From contig NZ_DATBBJ010000027.1 in assembly GCF_036271055.1 (NCBI RefSeq), forward strand, positions 62,001-126,000: DNA of 64,000 nucleotides, in the 5' to 3' direction. This DNA comes from Scandinavium sp036271055. GTDB taxonomy: Bacteria; Pseudomonadota; Gammaproteobacteria; Enterobacterales; Enterobacteriaceae. The first letter of the stretch is position 1; each line of letters begins with the position of its first letter. Below the pieces are notes generated by a model. The model ran no database searches and was not told where the DNA came from. It saw nothing but the letters and a program-made list of their open reading frames with translations. The translations under genes and the position numbers were made by a program. Shown piece by piece: positions 1 to 8,465 of this stretch.

Positions 1-336
1 GACTTCAAATCGTTTGACGATCTCATCAATAACTTTTTCTGGTGTTTGCAATATTGCATCTTGAGTCAAGAAAACCAAAAATTCGGCCTTCAATTTATCA
101 ATGCAATAGCGTGCAGCAATATTTCTCGTCCCACCATGATTGAAATCTTTTCTTTTGATACCAATCACATCAAAACCATATCCCTCAGAAATCTCTCTCG
201 TAGAGTCAGTGGATTCCGAATCAATGGTTATGATGAAGACTGTTTTATTTTTAAGTTTAGAAAGTTGTAACGCAGCGCGTTCCCATATTTCACCGCCATT
301 ACAGGTTGGTACAATAACACAAACATTTTTATCCAT
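1..336 (-). CDS. GT2 glycosyltransferase, rhamnosyltransferase-like (partial, cut by window edge)
   Basis: The first 112 residues of a family 2 glycosyltransferase are present; the 3' part lies outside the window. The start is an ATG that overlaps the end of wzx by 8 bases. The N-terminus has the nucleotide-sugar-binding strand (VCVIVPTCNGG, residues 5-15), an acidic DSESTDS stretch at about 39-45, an FNHGGTRN motif at 65-72 typical of bacterial rhamnosyltransferases, and TQDA at 91-94 in the DXD position. As the cluster makes dTDP-L-rhamnose, transfer of L-rhamnose to the undecaprenyl-linked O-unit on the cytoplasmic face is the likely role. The acceptor cannot be inferred. The family call is firm; the sugar specificity is inference. 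Confidence 0.8.
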   Translation of the reverse strand, partial: MDKNVCVIVPTCNGGEIWERAALQLSKLKNKTVFIITIDSESTDSTREISEGYGFDVIGIKRKDFNHGGTRNIAARYCIDKLKAEFLVFLTQDAILQTPEKVIDEIVKRFEV

Positions 337-1552
337 AAACGCGACTCTTTTTTAAAAGTAATGTTTTGTAGATGTATAAAAAGACAACAGCCAGCACCTG
401 CCCCAGCGCAACGCCATATACACCGTAAAGGTATGCGCCAACAGGCATAGCAATCACTCCAATGAGTGCTGCATAAATAGAAGATAATATTATTTTTTTA
501 TCTTCATTAAGAGCATACAATTCATAGTGAGGTAAAAGGGCGAAACTGTAAATAACGCTGCTAGCCATAAGTATGCCAAGAAGAGGAAAATAATCAACTA
601 ATGCAGGTTTATTCATCCAGAAAAGAAGAATATAAACACCAATCGGTAAACATACGAATAACAACAGACTCAATGCTGAGACAGACATTAAGAATTTCTT
701 TTTATGAATAGCTAACGCACTTTGGTCATTATTCTTGACCGCAGTAATGATTTTAGGATATATCTGCATCACTACAACAGCGTCAACAAATGCTAGCAAT
801 GCACTTGCAAAACTCGAGTAAAAAGAATATATCCCAACAGCAGAAAGATTAGAAAAATAGTTTAACGAGTACCTATCAACAAGATAGAGTGATCGTAACG
901 CTAAAGTACCAATAAGTAATGGAATGGCAATCTTAATTCCAGTCCACATCCACGCGTAATCAATTTCTTTCTTTCCAATTGAATATCGCCTCAATCTAAT
1001 TACTTCGGGTATAACAAGTAATATAGAAATGGCTGAACCTACCAACCATAATGCTAAAATGACCGTAACTTCGCGCAACTTTTCATCAAAATACATGACA
1101 ATAATAGCTATGTAAACCCAAATTCCTGATCGAATAAAAAGCGCAACATTTGCCTTAAAGGATTTATCAAGGACGACAAGCAAACGCATTGACTCTTGTG
1201 CCAAATGCTCTGCGACAAGGATCAAATAGAACCAAAAAATAAAATGTTGTGATAGGACATCGAAGTAAAATAACCCGTAGATAAATGGAAAACTTATACA
1301 ATAAAATAATATATAAAAGTAGAATTGATTTTTAACAATTCTGAACCATTGTGGCCGCTCTACCGACAGTATTTCTCTTGACGAAAAAGTATAAAAATCC
1401 ATTCCAACAAAAAAGAGTGCATAACTCACCGATGCAGCAAATAATGAGTATGCACCAAGCTCTTCCGTGGAGAGGAATCGCGCAATAAAAATGACTAAAA
1501 CGAAGCGACTTGCTAGCGTGGCGCCTCGGATTATTAGATTATATATTCTCAC
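329..1552 (-). CDS. wzx: O-antigen flippase Wzx
   Basis: This 407-residue protein is almost entirely hydrophobic, with about 12 predicted membrane helices and short loops, the pattern of the MOP/PST polysaccharide exporters. It should flip the undecaprenyl-pyrophosphate-linked O-repeat unit from the cytoplasmic to the periplasmic leaflet for Wzy polymerisation. The start is a GTG overlapping the TGA of the upstream WbsX gene (GTGA), so the two are translationally coupled, and its own stop overlaps the next glycosyltransferase. Length matches Wzx proteins, which usually have 400-450 residues. Wzx is assigned here, and Wzy to the gene at 2615-4021, because that protein has a long periplasmic-type loop. 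The DNA is AT-rich. Confidence 0.85.
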   Translation of the reverse strand: MRIYNLIIRGATLASRFVLVIFIARFLSTEELGAYSLFAASVSYALFFVGMDFYTFSSREILSVERPQWFRIVKNQFYFYILFYCISFPFIYGLFYFDVLSQHFIFWFYLILVAEHLAQESMRLLVVLDKSFKANVALFIRSGIWVYIAIIVMYFDEKLREVTVILALWLVGSAISILLVIPEVIRLRRYSIGKKEIDYAWMWTGIKIAIPLLIGTLALRSLYLVDRYSLNYFSNLSAVGIYSFYSSFASALLAFVDAVVVMQIYPKIITAVKNNDQSALAIHKKKFLMSVSALSLLLFVCLPIGVYILLFWMNKPALVDYFPLLGILMASSVIYSFALLPHYELYALNEDKKIILSSIYAALIGVIAMPVGAYLYGVYGVALGQVLAVVFLYIYKTLLLKKSRVYG

Positions 1553-2670
1553 AATTTAGATTTTGAGCTCATGACTGAGCGCGTAATTTCAAGGAATGTT
1601 TTGCCCATTGCCTCATCGGGTTCAAGATGGCAACCTTCAGCCCATTCATTCCATGCATTAATGAAAATCAACTGCTGCTCACTGTCATAAGCTGCCGTTG
1701 ATTTCACCGCATACATTAGCCATTTTCTGAAATCGTCAGGATCATTGTTCTGAATAACAGTTGGCGTTTTTCTACGCGCAGTATTGTCCCAGGAAGGGAA
1801 CACAGTAGGGTATTTGACATAATCGGTAGGCCACTTATGGGCCGTCTTCTCGGCAACAATCTGTTTATAATCAATTTTGTTAACAGCTGATACATTAACT
1901 TTCAACGATTGGAACACCGTATTAGGGAGTAGTTTTCGCGCGGAATCGACTAATACCTGAGAGGATGTTTTCTTGTTTTTTGGAAAATCATTTCGATTAG
2001 GCTGAAAATCCATAATTGCATCAAATCCTAAAGACAAAATTTGATCATCAGTCAGTTCGACAAAACCATTTTTGACTGCAACCAAATGAAGTTCGGGCAC
2101 ACCATGATCCGCCGCGTGCCGCCTGAATAAATTAATATATTCTTTAGGTTCAGGAATATTATCTACACGATAAATTAAAAAAACGGGACGGCCATTAACA
2201 CAGATATACCTTGAGTCAAGAAAGTACGGCGCGAGATACTTTACATGAGCAGTAATATCATTAAGATCAGCATAATCTTGCTTAATCAGTACTTCCCGCT
2301 CCATTCCATCCCAAGCTCTAGTCCAATTTTCATTCGCCCAGCACATACAAAATGGAAAATCAGGCGTTTCTGTCGCAAGCATCTCCTCAACGGGTTGTTC
2401 TAATAGAAGTTCACCATTAAACCAATAGTGATAATAACAAAAACCATGGATGCCATATTGTTTCGCCATTGCAGCCTGCTTTTCTCTCGTTTCAGCAAGG
2501 CGTAAATCATAATATCCTAAATCTGCTGGAAGCTGAGGCTGATGATGACCTGAAAAACGTGGTTTTGCTTTTACAACATTACGCCACTCTGTAAATCCCT
2601 CCCCCCACCATTCATTATTCCGTTTTACCGGATGAAACTGTGGTAGATATAGGGCTATTAATTTTTGCAT
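1549..2670 (-). CDS. WbsX-family protein, putative glycosyltransferase (GH99-like fold)
   Basis: This 373-residue protein has the hallmarks of the WbsX family found in O-antigen and capsule loci: an N-terminal IALYLPQFHP segment followed by the EWWGEGFTEW region, a central CWANENWTRAWDG motif near residues 109-121, and a C-terminal NAWNEWAEG motif near 339-347. The family is related in fold to GH99 endo-mannosidases and is annotated as glycosyltransferase, though its chemistry is poorly established. It has no signal peptide, so it should act in the cytoplasm on the lipid-linked O-unit. The start codon lies 56 bases inside the wzy reading frame, an unusually long overlap, and the end overlaps wzx by 4 bases. 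Confidence 0.8.
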   Translation of the reverse strand: MQKLIALYLPQFHPVKRNNEWWGEGFTEWRNVVKAKPRFSGHHQPQLPADLGYYDLRLAETREKQAAMAKQYGIHGFCYYHYWFNGELLLEQPVEEMLATETPDFPFCMCWANENWTRAWDGMEREVLIKQDYADLNDITAHVKYLAPYFLDSRYICVNGRPVFLIYRVDNIPEPKEYINLFRRHAADHGVPELHLVAVKNGFVELTDDQILSLGFDAIMDFQPNRNDFPKNKKTSSQVLVDSARKLLPNTVFQSLKVNVSAVNKIDYKQIVAEKTAHKWPTDYVKYPTVFPSWDNTARRKTPTVIQNNDPDDFRKWLMYAVKSTAAYDSEQQLIFINAWNEWAEGCHLEPDEAMGKTFLEITRSVMSSKSKL

Positions 2671-4021
2671 TTTTTAACCTTAGCTCAGAAAAAAACAACA
2701 ACAACAAAAAATAAATTAAAAACTTGAAATCTATGATATTGTAAATATTACCCATATTCAACGCGTGCGTTTCGATCAATAACACTTTTGCCGAAAGAAA
2801 CAAAGAAATAATGTTGGCATGCTCTATTGATTTCTTTATTAAGAATAAGGTAATACCAACCAAGAAACCAAATAGAATATTGAAAATGTAGCCAGAAATG
2901 TAACCTACTGAAGATATTAAGATAGCAGGGTATCCCATTGTGAATGTTATACCGCGTTCACAGTAAGAGTCAACCAGACTGGATGGCGCGATCTGATACA
3001 TTAAAGAATAAAGGCCACCTGTTATTTTGCAATTATCGCTATAGGCATATAGATAGGATAATCCGCTCTCTGTAGATCCACCACCATCAATAGCCCACCA
3101 TACCTCACCTTGTAAATTCAATATCCGGCTTTCTATAAATGAAAAAATACTACCAGGTAGTTGATGAATGTATTTATATTGGTAGTAAATGAGTCCATAT
3201 AACAGTACAGAAAAAACAAAAATAAATATAATGGTTCTAGAATTAATAATATTTATTTTTTTGTACACAACTAATGCACCAAAGAGACCAATAAAGAAAT
3301 ATAAAAGAGTGAGAAATACACCAGTAAATTTCTCACCATATAACACATTGAAGAAACAAAAAACAAAAATTATATAAATGTAAGCTGATGTATCTTTTGA
3401 ATCATTTAGCTTTAGCTTTGAAATATAGACGCCAAGTACAAAGGATAGAAGATATCCTTGATACAAAAAATTTCTAACCCCTGGGTGTGGATGACTAGCC
3501 CAATAATCAAAGCGTTGAACCCCTTGGAGTAACGGACTACCCCATAATACAGCGTTCAAAGCTAGCACACTAAAAATTAACACTGACAACAAAATGATAA
3601 TTTGCTTCTCTAATCGAGAATAATCACCGTGAATCGTAAAGCAATACCTACTTATACGATATTTATTAAAGAAATTAAATGTCATCATTGCAACCATAAA
3701 AAAGGATAGTATATAAAACACTAACCTTGTGGTGCCTCCTGTTGCGTATGACATAACTTGCAATTCTTCGATGTAAGCCCCAGTTTCTAGTGATAAATTT
3801 GAAATGATTGCTGTGAAATGTGGGAAAATAAAAGGCATTAATAAAAAGAAAAAATACTGTTTATGCTTGTATAAATACCAACAAAACATGACAAACAAAA
3901 TGAGGCTTATCGCACCACAAAAAACAAACATATCTGAACTGACAGTAACTGCCATTACTGCCAGCAATGATAATATATAAATCATTAGTGGGTATAAACG
4001 GATACCAGAAGATATTCTCAC
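2615..4021 (-). CDS. wzy: O-antigen polymerase Wzy
   Basis: This 468-residue integral membrane protein has roughly 11-12 hydrophobic helices and a large hydrophilic segment near residues 290-360, between a helix ending in IYYQYKYIH and the next helix at about AILISSVGYISG. That layout is typical of Wzy polymerases, which join O-units on the periplasmic face. Primary sequence is poorly conserved in this family, so the call rests on topology, length and position beside a Wzx candidate. The annotated start is a GTG in a GTGA overlap with the upstream gene; an in-frame ATG 12 codons later is an alternative. The DNA is strongly AT-rich with many rare codons, consistent with horizontal origin. Confidence 0.78.
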   Translation of the reverse strand: MRISSGIRLYPLMIYILSLLAVMAVTVSSDMFVFCGAISLILFVMFCWYLYKHKQYFFFLLMPFIFPHFTAIISNLSLETGAYIEELQVMSYATGGTTRLVFYILSFFMVAMMTFNFFNKYRISRYCFTIHGDYSRLEKQIIILLSVLIFSVLALNAVLWGSPLLQGVQRFDYWASHPHPGVRNFLYQGYLLSFVLGVYISKLKLNDSKDTSAYIYIIFVFCFFNVLYGEKFTGVFLTLLYFFIGLFGALVVYKKINIINSRTIIFIFVFSVLLYGLIYYQYKYIHQLPGSIFSFIESRILNLQGEVWWAIDGGGSTESGLSYLYAYSDNCKITGGLYSLMYQIAPSSLVDSYCERGITFTMGYPAILISSVGYISGYIFNILFGFLVGITLFLIKKSIEHANIISLFLSAKVLLIETHALNMGNIYNIIDFKFLIYFLLLLFFSELRLKNAKINSPISTTVSSGKTE

Positions 4022-5178
4022 ATATTCACCATTGTAAGTTTTTTAATCTGATGAGATAGATTTTTGAAATCAGGCATCTCTAGCTCAAACGGCGATTTAT
4101 GTATGATATCAAGTATAGATTTATCGAGATCTTGACTGTTAATAGTATAAGCATACCCAATTTTTTCAAAGTTATCACAGGCAAATTGCTCATCATAAAT
4201 CTGAATAGCCAATTTCCCCGCCATTGTAACTTCCAACAATGCTGTAGAGGTAAATGACAAAAACACATCATGTTCAATGATTGCATCATTCATGTTTCCA
4301 TCAAAAATATTGGCCATGCTTTTTAAATATGGCGCATCAGTTTCCCAAGGATGAGGTTTAAAACTATAAGAGATATTTGCAGACTTAAGCTGTGATGTAA
4401 GTATGTCAATACAGTTGATATACTTAGTTTTATATAGCTCACCATATTTAAACCATGGCTGACCTAGAAAACAGACCTTAATCTCGTTCTTAGGTTTCGA
4501 ATCCACAACTTTAGTAATAGGTTCATAGAAACCACCAACGATAACTTTATTCGGTGCTATACCTAAGCCTGTTATTATATTCTTCTGATTATTGTCGTAA
4601 CAAATAAAGTAGTCACACTTCCATCCATCAATTATTTTCGCTTCAGTTTTAGACTGAAATAAGCCATGCTGGATGCAAACAGTCTTTATATTTGCTGCTG
4701 CGGCAATGTTACAGAAGGTACGTTGAAGGGGAAGTGAATCATTTTCAACGATTAACATTACCTGCGCGTTACGGTCAGACAATCGTGTTAGCACTTTCTG
4801 CATACAACACGATTTTTTCAACAAACTGGATCGAACATCCTGCGTAAAACCCGTACTGAGTAGCGTCCAAAAATCGCCATTAGGTAAATAGCTTAAGTTA
4901 TTTTTTAGACAATATAATAGCTGCCGAGGACCACCTATTATGCAAATATCTTTCTTGGGAAAGGTATTTATCAGATGAGAAAATCTATTACCTAAAACAA
5001 AATACTTTATTTTTTCCTTAGGTCTAAGCCAATAAAAAACAACTCGGCATAATAAATCATAAAAAGGAAAAATCCACTTGGCGTTTTTTTTATATAGCTT
5101 TGATATGTTTTCAGTAAAATTCTCATCGATTACATTTCGTTGATTCACATATTCATATACATCATCCACGTTTAACAT
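4018..5178 (-). CDS. GT-B-like glycosyltransferase, candidate pseudaminyltransferase
   Basis: I do not recognise a named family for this 386-residue protein. It is soluble and looks like a GT-B enzyme of the type that uses CMP- or CDP-linked donors: VCIQHGLF at 167-174, a KPHPWE segment at 274-279, and SFTSTALLE at 308-316. HP and S/T-S/T motifs at this spacing occur in bacterial sialyltransferases and Kdo transferases, where they contact the CMP donor. It follows pseI directly (17-base gap, AGGAG ribosome site 6 bases before the ATG) and is the only cytoplasmic transferase candidate between the Pse genes and wzy. Transfer of pseudaminic acid from CMP-Pse is therefore the best guess; the donor is inference. 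Confidence 0.6.
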   Translation of the reverse strand: MLNVDDVYEYVNQRNVIDENFTENISKLYKKNAKWIFPFYDLLCRVVFYWLRPKEKIKYFVLGNRFSHLINTFPKKDICIIGGPRQLLYCLKNNLSYLPNGDFWTLLSTGFTQDVRSSLLKKSCCMQKVLTRLSDRNAQVMLIVENDSLPLQRTFCNIAAAANIKTVCIQHGLFQSKTEAKIIDGWKCDYFICYDNNQKNIITGLGIAPNKVIVGGFYEPITKVVDSKPKNEIKVCFLGQPWFKYGELYKTKYINCIDILTSQLKSANISYSFKPHPWETDAPYLKSMANIFDGNMNDAIIEHDVFLSFTSTALLEVTMAGKLAIQIYDEQFACDNFEKIGYAYTINSQDLDKSILDIIHKSPFELEMPDFKNLSHQIKKLTMVNM

Positions 5179-5195
5179 ATTGCTCCTAACTGACC

Positions 5196-6245
5196 CTACT
5201 CAATAAACTCTATTTTCAATGGCTGGCCAGATGTCAAATCACAATTTGCATTATTACCGATAAACATATCATAGTATTTAGGGACTACACCAAATCCCGG
5301 CCTGATACTTTTGATATTATCAGATGTGAAAGCATCACCTTTCTTAATATCTTTAACCACATAAAGAGAACGACGGAACTTTACGTTTCCTTTCTCACTT
5401 TCTTTGCGTTCATAATTGACATGACCTAACGCCTGCCAAGCAATCTTAGCATCGCGGCACAAAGCACGAAGCTCAGTTGGTTCGAGTGAAAAACTGTCAT
5501 CTGGCCCGCCTCCATTCCGGTCCAACGTAACATGCTTCTCTATTACACTCGCACCAAGTACCACCGAGGCTACTGCAGTAGTATTGTCAATCGTATGGTC
5601 TGACAGGCCCGTGATAACACCAAATCGCTCCGCCATGTCAGGTATTGTCGCTAAATTATAATCCTCAGCAGGCGCAGGATATCCGCTGACGCAATGCAAT
5701 ACAACAAGCTCCTTACAGCCACCTTCGTAAGCTGCATCAATTGCCTCCTGAATTTCTTGCTCATCAGCCATACCCGTAGAAATAATCATGGGTTTGCCCG
5801 TTTTAGCAACGTACTTGATTAACGGTATGTCGATAGCTTCAAATGACGCGATCTTATAAGCTGGAGCATCTAGCTCTTCAAGTAAGTCAACGGCAGTAAA
5901 ATCAAATGGGCTACTGAAAATCGTGATGCCAAGTTCTTTTGCTTTGTCGAACAGAGGCTTATGCCACTCCCACGGCATTTGAGCACCTTTATACAAATTG
6001 AATAACGTCTGACCATCCCATAGTCCTCCGTGAATTTGAAAATCTTCGGAGTCGCAATCAATCGTGATGGTATCTGCGCGATAAGTTTGAAGTTTGATTG
6101 CATCAGCACCAGCAGTTTTAGCCTCTTCCATAATTTTAAATGCGCGATTAATATCACCATTATGGTTAGCCGAAAGCTCAGCAATAATATATGGAGGATG
6201 GTCTTTACCAATCTTACGACCATCAATAGTAATAAATTCATTCAT
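5196..6245 (-). CDS. pseI: Pseudaminic acid synthase PseI
   Basis: This 349-residue enzyme belongs to the NeuB/PseI family, which condenses phosphoenolpyruvate with a 6-deoxy-hexose to form a nine-carbon nonulosonic acid. The N-terminal TIM-barrel region carries AELSANHNGD (residues 23-32), KLQTYRADT (51-59) and the SGYPAP, GLSDHT and EKHVTLDR motifs. The C-terminal 60 residues (from RRSLYVVKDI) form the antifreeze-like SAF domain that closes the active site. The HNGD version and placement with pseB, pseC, pseF, pseG and pseH indicate pseudaminic rather than neuraminic acid. It overlaps the stop of pseG-pseH by one base (TAATG). Confidence 0.93.
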   Translation of the reverse strand: MNEFITIDGRKIGKDHPPYIIAELSANHNGDINRAFKIMEEAKTAGADAIKLQTYRADTITIDCDSEDFQIHGGLWDGQTLFNLYKGAQMPWEWHKPLFDKAKELGITIFSSPFDFTAVDLLEELDAPAYKIASFEAIDIPLIKYVAKTGKPMIISTGMADEQEIQEAIDAAYEGGCKELVVLHCVSGYPAPAEDYNLATIPDMAERFGVITGLSDHTIDNTTAVASVVLGASVIEKHVTLDRNGGGPDDSFSLEPTELRALCRDAKIAWQALGHVNYERKESEKGNVKFRRSLYVVKDIKKGDAFTSDNIKSIRPGFGVVPKYYDMFIGNNANCDLTSGQPLKIEFIE

Positions 6246-7777
6246 TATTTTTTCTCACTAATATATTCGCTGGGTGATATTTTCTTTAATCCGATAGAAT
6301 TAAATAGCTTTTGTGATGCATGATTCTCTGGCAATACAGTCGCCAGCAAACTAACATTATTATGTAGCATAATTACGCGCTTAATTGCTGCGCTTGCAAT
6401 ACCTTTTCCTTGGCATGCATCTGTCAAAAATATTGATATTTCGAGCTCCGCGTTTCCATGTTCTACTGGATCTAATCTTATTACACCGCAGCGCGTATCA
6501 TGCTCAATCATGTAAAAATAGGATTTAGTATCCTTCAACTTTTTTTGCATCCAACTGACATGATTTACATACAGTGGAATAACCGGATCGCGGGCATATT
6601 GACGGGTTTTTGGTTCGCACTGAAGTTGATAGACAAAATCGATATCGTCCACTGTCGCTTGGCGAAGTGTCACATTCTTGCCATCTTTAGCAGGTAAACA
6701 TACTATTTCTTGGGTGACCCGCGCAAGCCCCAGGCCGTCGCAGATGTCCATAGCCAGTAGCCGTTGACAATGATAATCCGTTGTAAGTCGATTCAACGCA
6801 TTATGAAGTGTAGATTCTGTAATATCATCTGAATGTAAAACAATCGCCCCAATCTCTGAAAGGTTTTTAGCAATAGTTAACTGATTGTCTGCAATTGCAA
6901 CATTAATCGCGGGTAAACCCATCACGCAGCGTTCCCATGTAGTCCCTCCCATCGCGCCTATTGCGAAATCGTGATCGGACATGAGTTCAGCCATATTGTT
7001 TACATTGGTCAAAATATTTACATTATACTTTGAGTTTTCTATCTGCTCGCGAATGACGTTTTGGTGGGGATAGGCCGCTCCCAAAACTACAGTGATTTTA
7101 TCGATGTACGGAAAATCGCCATTTTCCAGACAGCACAGTACGTCACCCGTTACATTTTGAGCATCAACTCCCCCCATTGTCACCAATAATGTGCTGGGTA
7201 CTTTTACCTGGGCTTTATGCGCTTTGGATAATTCTCTTAATGCTGAAAATGTTGGGTTAAGAAGTGCAAACTTCGTCCCGGCCAATATTTTGCCATTATT
7301 TTTATTTAATCTGGCGTATTCCCGTGCATCACGCTGAAAGGTTTGATCAATAAGTACGTCGGAGTAATGCTGACGATTGCATAGATCATCGACTACGACC
7401 AGTCGTGCAAAGGGAAATTGCTTTTTAACAAGTAATTCCCATTCACTGTCGAGTGAGTAGTGGTCAACAATAATAAAATCTGGTCTGCAGTTTTGTTGCT
7501 TAACAAGAGTAATAAAACATTCAGCATCATCCGACTGGCCTCCATTTAGCCAGGATTTTTCATCTCTAATGTAATCATCTGTCTCAACGGTGGTATTAAT
7601 GACGAGTGTTTCAAAACCATTGATTTCTATTTTCGGAATGATATTCCCATTATGGTTTTTAGAAACGAAAATACAATTTAAACCTAACGACCTCAATGAG
7701 CTTGCTAAATTTAGGCATCGAATAATATGACCAGAACCTATTGATAAAGATGAATCAACTCGCAGAAAGACATTCAT
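6245..7777 (-). CDS. pseG: PseG-PseH fusion: UDP-sugar hydrolase plus GNAT N-acetyltransferase
   Basis: At 510 residues this is a natural fusion of two Pse pathway enzymes. Residues 1 to about 360 are PseG, a GT-B-like hydrolase that removes UDP from UDP-2,4-diacetamido-2,4,6-trideoxy-altropyranose; GSGHIIRC at 14-21 holds the family's catalytic histidine (His17), and a GAMGGTTWERC motif follows near residue 276. Residues from about 368 onward are a GNAT domain matching PseH, which acetylates the 4-amino group; CQGKGIASAAIK near 455-466 is the acetyl-CoA loop. The gene starts 23 bases inside pseF, and no separate pseH exists in the window. Both halves look intact, so the two reactions before PseI should be carried by one chain. 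Confidence 0.9.
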   Translation of the reverse strand: MNVFLRVDSSLSIGSGHIIRCLNLASSLRSLGLNCIFVSKNHNGNIIPKIEINGFETLVINTTVETDDYIRDEKSWLNGGQSDDAECFITLVKQQNCRPDFIIVDHYSLDSEWELLVKKQFPFARLVVVDDLCNRQHYSDVLIDQTFQRDAREYARLNKNNGKILAGTKFALLNPTFSALRELSKAHKAQVKVPSTLLVTMGGVDAQNVTGDVLCCLENGDFPYIDKITVVLGAAYPHQNVIREQIENSKYNVNILTNVNNMAELMSDHDFAIGAMGGTTWERCVMGLPAINVAIADNQLTIAKNLSEIGAIVLHSDDITESTLHNALNRLTTDYHCQRLLAMDICDGLGLARVTQEIVCLPAKDGKNVTLRQATVDDIDFVYQLQCEPKTRQYARDPVIPLYVNHVSWMQKKLKDTKSYFYMIEHDTRCGVIRLDPVEHGNAELEISIFLTDACQGKGIASAAIKRVIMLHNNVSLLATVLPENHASQKLFNSIGLKKISPSEYISEKK

Positions 7778-8465
7778 TTTTTAACTCCATGGCCCTGAAC
7801 AACCATTCAGCAACCCGCCAATCCTCTGGTGTATCAATGTCCTGTACTCGCTCACGTGGTAGTTCTATTGAATATGATTCAGCGCTAAAAATGGGTTTCT
7901 CAATGCGCCAGGCCTCTGACGTACCCCAGTAAAATTGTCCGGCATCATGCCAGGATTCTTCAAGGTCCTGAGAACGAACATGGAACATGTCAGGTGAAAA
8001 CATACTAATCCGTTGTTCTTCACTTACTTTCAATGCTCGCTGGATAGGATAGGGATACCTTGCCACCGTGAAGGCATAATCGCCTCCCTGCTCTTGAAGG
8101 GTAAGTAATCCGCCTGCAATATCCACTGGTCTTATAAAAGGTGCAGTCGCATAGATGCAGCATACAAAATCTACCGCGCAACCATTCTCCATCAACCACT
8201 CGGTTGCATGGCGAATGACAGGAATAGTTCCTGCAAAATCATTGGAGAGTTCTTCGGGACGCATAAATGGTACTTCAGCACCATTATCGCGCGCTACCGC
8301 AGCAATCTCTTCATCATCCGTCGATACAATGATTCGATCGAAGACCCCGCTCTTTCGAGCGGCGTCGATTGACCAGGCAATCATAGGTTTCCCACAAAAA
8401 TTTTTAATATTTTTACGCGGGATACGTTTACTGCCACCCCGAGCAGGAATGATTGCCACTTTCAT
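7755..8465 (-). CDS. pseF: Pseudaminic acid cytidylyltransferase PseF
   Basis: This 236-residue enzyme activates pseudaminic acid with CTP to give CMP-Pse, the transferase donor. The N-terminal IPARGGSKRIPRKNIK segment (residues 6-21) is the CTP-binding loop of the CMP-sialate synthetase family, followed by STDDEEIAAVA near 48-58 and the CCIYATAPFIRP region near 100-112. The protein is near the usual PseF length. Its start immediately follows the pseC stop, and its end overlaps the start of the PseG-PseH fusion. Neighbourhood distinguishes it from neuA and legF: the preceding genes are PseB and PseC, not an epimerase-based NeuAc route. Confidence 0.92.
   Translation of the reverse strand: MKVAIIPARGGSKRIPRKNIKNFCGKPMIAWSIDAARKSGVFDRIIVSTDDEEIAAVARDNGAEVPFMRPEELSNDFAGTIPVIRHATEWLMENGCAVDFVCCIYATAPFIRPVDIAGGLLTLQEQGGDYAFTVARYPYPIQRALKVSEEQRISMFSPDMFHVRSQDLEESWHDAGQFYWGTSEAWRIEKPIFSAESYSIELPRERVQDIDTPEDWRVAEWLFRAMELKNECLSAS

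Noticed and set aside
46..355. Short plus-strand frames at the window start
   Set aside because: The minus strand encodes a clear GT2 glycosyltransferase N-terminus in this region, so the plus-strand frames are shadows.
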